Source: a beta proteobacterium L13 (lineage in GTDB: Bacteria > Pseudomonadota > Gammaproteobacteria > Burkholderiales > Chromobacteriaceae). Taken from it: a DNA stretch of 64,000 nucleotides. Shown here piece by piece: positions 62,233 through 64,000 of this stretch. The notes under the pieces are model-generated. The model was not told the DNA's origin. It did no database searches and saw only the letters and a program-made list of their open reading frames with translations. Both the position numbers and the translations under genes were made by a program. Position 1 is the stretch's first letter; each line of letters begins with the position of its first letter. The stretch spans positions 304,556-368,555 of the forward strand of contig AMYZ01000002.1 in NCBI GenBank assembly GCA_000335715.1, written 5' to 3'.

Positions 62233-63194
62233 GGCTGCGGCCTCAGGCTGACTTCGCCTACGTGGAACACGCGTGGCCCGTCGGCGGTATCCACCTGCAA
62301 GGCACCGCTCTCATCCACGCCGATAGCCATACCGTCCACAGGTTGCCCATGGCTGAAAGTCAGCCGCACCGGCTGCTGCAGGTAGGCGGCCAGACCCAGC
62401 CACTCTTCACGGAAGGCAATAAAACCTTCGCGGTCAAACTGGCTCAATACTTGCGCCAGCTGGTTCAATAGCGCTGCCATCAGTTCATTGCGGCCAACCT
62501 TGATGCCGGCATCCGCCAGGTTGGCCACCGGCTGATCAACTTCACCCGGATTGGCCACATTCAGGCCGATACCAATCACCACGGCTGCCGGGCCCAGCGC
62601 ATCGCCAGACAACTCGATCAGGATACCCGCCAGTTTGCGGCCATCCAGCAATACATCGTTAGGCCACTTCAGGCTGACCGGGGCGCCAAACTCGCGCAGA
62701 GCGCGCACCATGGCAATCCCCACCACCAGCGACAAGCCGGCCAAACCGGACAAGCCCCGCTCGAAGCGCCATAGCAAGGAGAAGGTCAAGCCGGCGCCCA
62801 GGCGCATCTGCCAGCGCCGCCCCAGCCGGCCACGGCCAGCCGTCTGCCGCTCGGCAGCCAGTACCAGACCATGCGGTGCACCTTGTGCGGCACGGGTCAT
62901 CAGCTGGGTATTGGAGGAGTCAATCTGCTCGGCCAGTGCCAGGGTAAACACGTTGGCCGCATACTCATCCAGCGCGGCACGGATGCTGGCCACATCCAGC
63001 AAGGCAAAGGGCTGCGGCAAACGGTAACCCTGGCCACGCACACTGAATACCGTCAGGCCAAACTCGCTTTCCAGGTGGTGTACCGCCTGCCACACCAACG
63101 TCCGCGAGCAGCCCAGCTGCTGCGCCATGGCTTCTCCGGAATGGAACTTGCCATCTGCCAGCGTACGCAACACCGTAAAAGCCAGATCGCTCAT
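62229..63194 (-). CDS. birA: Biotin-protein ligase and biotin repressor BirA
   Basis: BirA attaches biotin to carrier proteins and can repress biotin synthesis. The 321-residue protein has an N-terminal winged helix (AMAQQLGCSRTLVWQAVHHL, RGQGYRLPQPF), so it is the bifunctional form. The ligase core follows, with AERQTAGRGRLGRRWQ and SLKWPNDVLLDGRKLAGILI. The C-terminal domain ends VFHVGEVSLRPQP. It overlaps the rfaE2-like gene by four bases. Confidence 0.95.
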   Translation of the reverse strand: MSDLAFTVLRTLADGKFHSGEAMAQQLGCSRTLVWQAVHHLESEFGLTVFSVRGQGYRLPQPFALLDVASIRAALDEYAANVFTLALAEQIDSSNTQLMTRAAQGAPHGLVLAAERQTAGRGRLGRRWQMRLGAGLTFSLLWRFERGLSGLAGLSLVVGIAMVRALREFGAPVSLKWPNDVLLDGRKLAGILIELSGDALGPAAVVIGIGLNVANPGEVDQPVANLADAGIKVGRNELMAALLNQLAQVLSQFDREGFIAFREEWLGLAAYLQQPVRLTFSHGQPVDGMAIGVDESGALQVDTADGPRVFHVGEVSLRPQP

Positions 63195-63688
63195 TGGCCT
63201 TCCACGGTACGGATTTTCTTGATGGTTTCGGTGGTAGAGGTAGCAAACAAGAACGGGATGGAATGCACGCTACCGCCACGTGCCAGCGTTTCGGTGCTAC
63301 CGACGATCTTGTCTGGCGCCCAGTCACCGCCCTTTACCAGCACATCCGGCTTGACCAGCTCAATCAAGTCGGCTGGGGTATCGCTATCAAACCAGGTCAC
63401 CAGATCCACACTTTGCAAAGCGGCCAGCACCGCCGCGCGGTTCAGCTCGTTATTGATGGGGCGATCATCCCCTTTACCCTGGCGTTTGACCGAGGCATCG
63501 GTATTCAGGCCCAGCACCAGGCTGGCACCCAGCGCCCGCGCCTGCGCCAAGTAGGTCACATGGCCGCGGTGCAAAATATCAAAGCAGCCATTGGTAAACA
63601 CCACCGGCCGTGGCAAAGCCGCCAGCTTTTCGGCAAGCAACTCCGGAGGACAGATCTTTTGTTCGAAATCCGGCATGGGGTACGACAT
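63191..63688 (-). CDS. rfaE2: D-glycero-beta-D-manno-heptose 1-phosphate adenylyltransferase
   Basis: This enzyme adenylates heptose phosphate for the LPS inner core. The 165-residue protein is the stand-alone second domain of HldE. The nucleotidyltransferase motif TNGCFDILHRGHVTYLAQA has the HxGH core, with GLNTDASVKRQGKGDDRPIN and VLVKGGDWAPDKIVG following. The ATG at 63688 has AAAGGA at the right spacing. It is the first gene of a four-gene operon with birA, coaX and the SPOR gene. Confidence 0.93.
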   Translation of the reverse strand: MSYPMPDFEQKICPPELLAEKLAALPRPVVFTNGCFDILHRGHVTYLAQARALGASLVLGLNTDASVKRQGKGDDRPINNELNRAAVLAALQSVDLVTWFDSDTPADLIELVKPDVLVKGGDWAPDKIVGSTETLARGGSVHSIPFLFATSTTETIKKIRTVEGQ

Positions 63689-63788
63689 GCTCATCCTTTC
63701 TGCCATTGATGCACACCAAGATTGCACAATAGCCATCATCTCTTTGTAATCGCGCAAGCATACCACCCGTATGGCGCCAACCCAATGC

Positions 63789-63818
63789 AAAAAGCCCGGA
63801 CCATTTGGTCCGGGCTTC
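63789..63818 (-). terminator. Terminator of the rRNA operon
   Basis: On the minus strand AAGCCCGGACC pairs with GGTCCGGGCTT around a four-base loop, and TTTTTGC follows. It lies about 10 bases beyond the 5S rRNA 3' end. Confidence 0.92.
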
Positions 63819-63827
63819 GTCATGGGG

Positions 63828-63942
63828 TTCTGGCAATGTCCTACTTTCACACCGGCAATCGGCACTATCATCGGCGCTAGAGCGTTTCACGGTCCTGTTC
63901 GGAATGGGAAGGCGTGGAGCCACTCTGCTATGGTCACCAGAA
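63828..63942 (-). rRNA. rrf: 5S ribosomal RNA
   Basis: The minus strand reads CTGGTGACCATAGC, then CACGCCTTCCCATTCCGAAC, AGGACCGTGAAACG, GCGCCGATGATAGTGC and GTGTGAAAGTAGG, the full 5S pattern. The ends pair as TCTGG and CCAGA. Length is about 115 nucleotides. The 23S gene would lie beyond the right edge of the window. Confidence 0.95.
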
Positions 63943-64000
63943 AAACTGTTTGTCTACCTCGCTGGGTAAACCAACGCCCAGACCAAGGGTCTGGGCGTCT
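63943..64000 (-). other. 23S-5S spacer with processing stem
   Basis: The stretch between the 5S gene and the window edge is part of the rRNA operon spacer. It contains an 11-base-pair stem (ACGCCCAGACC with GGTCTGGGCGT, 63974-63998), a likely RNA-processing or terminal 23S element. The 23S gene itself is not visible. Confidence 0.5.

Overview
The window is about 64 kb of dense, GC-rich bacterial chromosome. Gene content and protein style point to a betaproteobacterium of the order Neisseriales, most likely the Chromobacteriaceae side (Chromobacterium, Vogesella, Aquitalea type). That placement is inferred from gene order and protein character, not from a database search. Almost everything is core metabolism or cell-envelope maintenance. 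There are no CRISPR arrays, no insertion sequences and no prophage genes. One gene (1581-2156) is clearly AT-richer than the rest and looks acquired.

Layout, left to right. The end of pgi is followed by a structured hairpin region and an AT-richer membrane-protein gene. Next come a YgjP-like metalloprotein, a nucleosidase, an orphan tolQ with tsaC, a periplasmic binding protein, the purine genes purD and purH flanking pagP, dusB-fis, and the RNase P RNA. A large diguanylate cyclase/phosphodiesterase precedes tamA-tamB. A small mixed block (VOC protein, trxC, WGR protein) leads to the pyruvate dehydrogenase operon aceE-aceF-lpdA. Then follow bepA, a BigR/SqrR-type regulator, a DUF2804 protein with a GNAT enzyme, carbonic anhydrase, and nadD-rsfS-rlmH. 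A TonB receptor, a large lipoprotein, an HTH protein with an NBR1-like FW domain, a YcnI protein and a lytic transglycosylase come next. The leuS-lptE-holA operon, a TauE/EVE pair, and fau-6S RNA-zapA-zapB follow. The cobalamin salvage region has btuB-cobU-btuF under a cobalamin riboswitch and divergent cobT-cobC-cobS. The window closes with speB, phoX behind a Pho-box array, birA-coaX-SPOR with an rfaE2-like gene, and the 5S rRNA end of an rRNA operon.

How the genes work together: envelope biogenesis is a recurring theme (tamAB, bepA, lptE, pagP, rfaE2, tolQ, lytic transglycosylase, SPOR protein). The B12 genes form a salvage and late-assembly set, with no corrin-ring synthesis genes visible. 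The phosphatase gene phoX carries its own PhoB-type control region.

The most unusual signal is not a gene. The decamer GTTGGCCGCA (or its complement TGCGGCCAAC) occurs at least 46 times by hand count, roughly once per 1.4 kb, about equally on both strands. It lies in genes in several reading frames and clusters just behind stop codons. It often forms head-to-head palindromes or inverted repeats, one of which is a textbook intrinsic terminator. This distribution resembles the DNA uptake sequences of Neisseria and may be an undescribed uptake or chromosome-tagging word.
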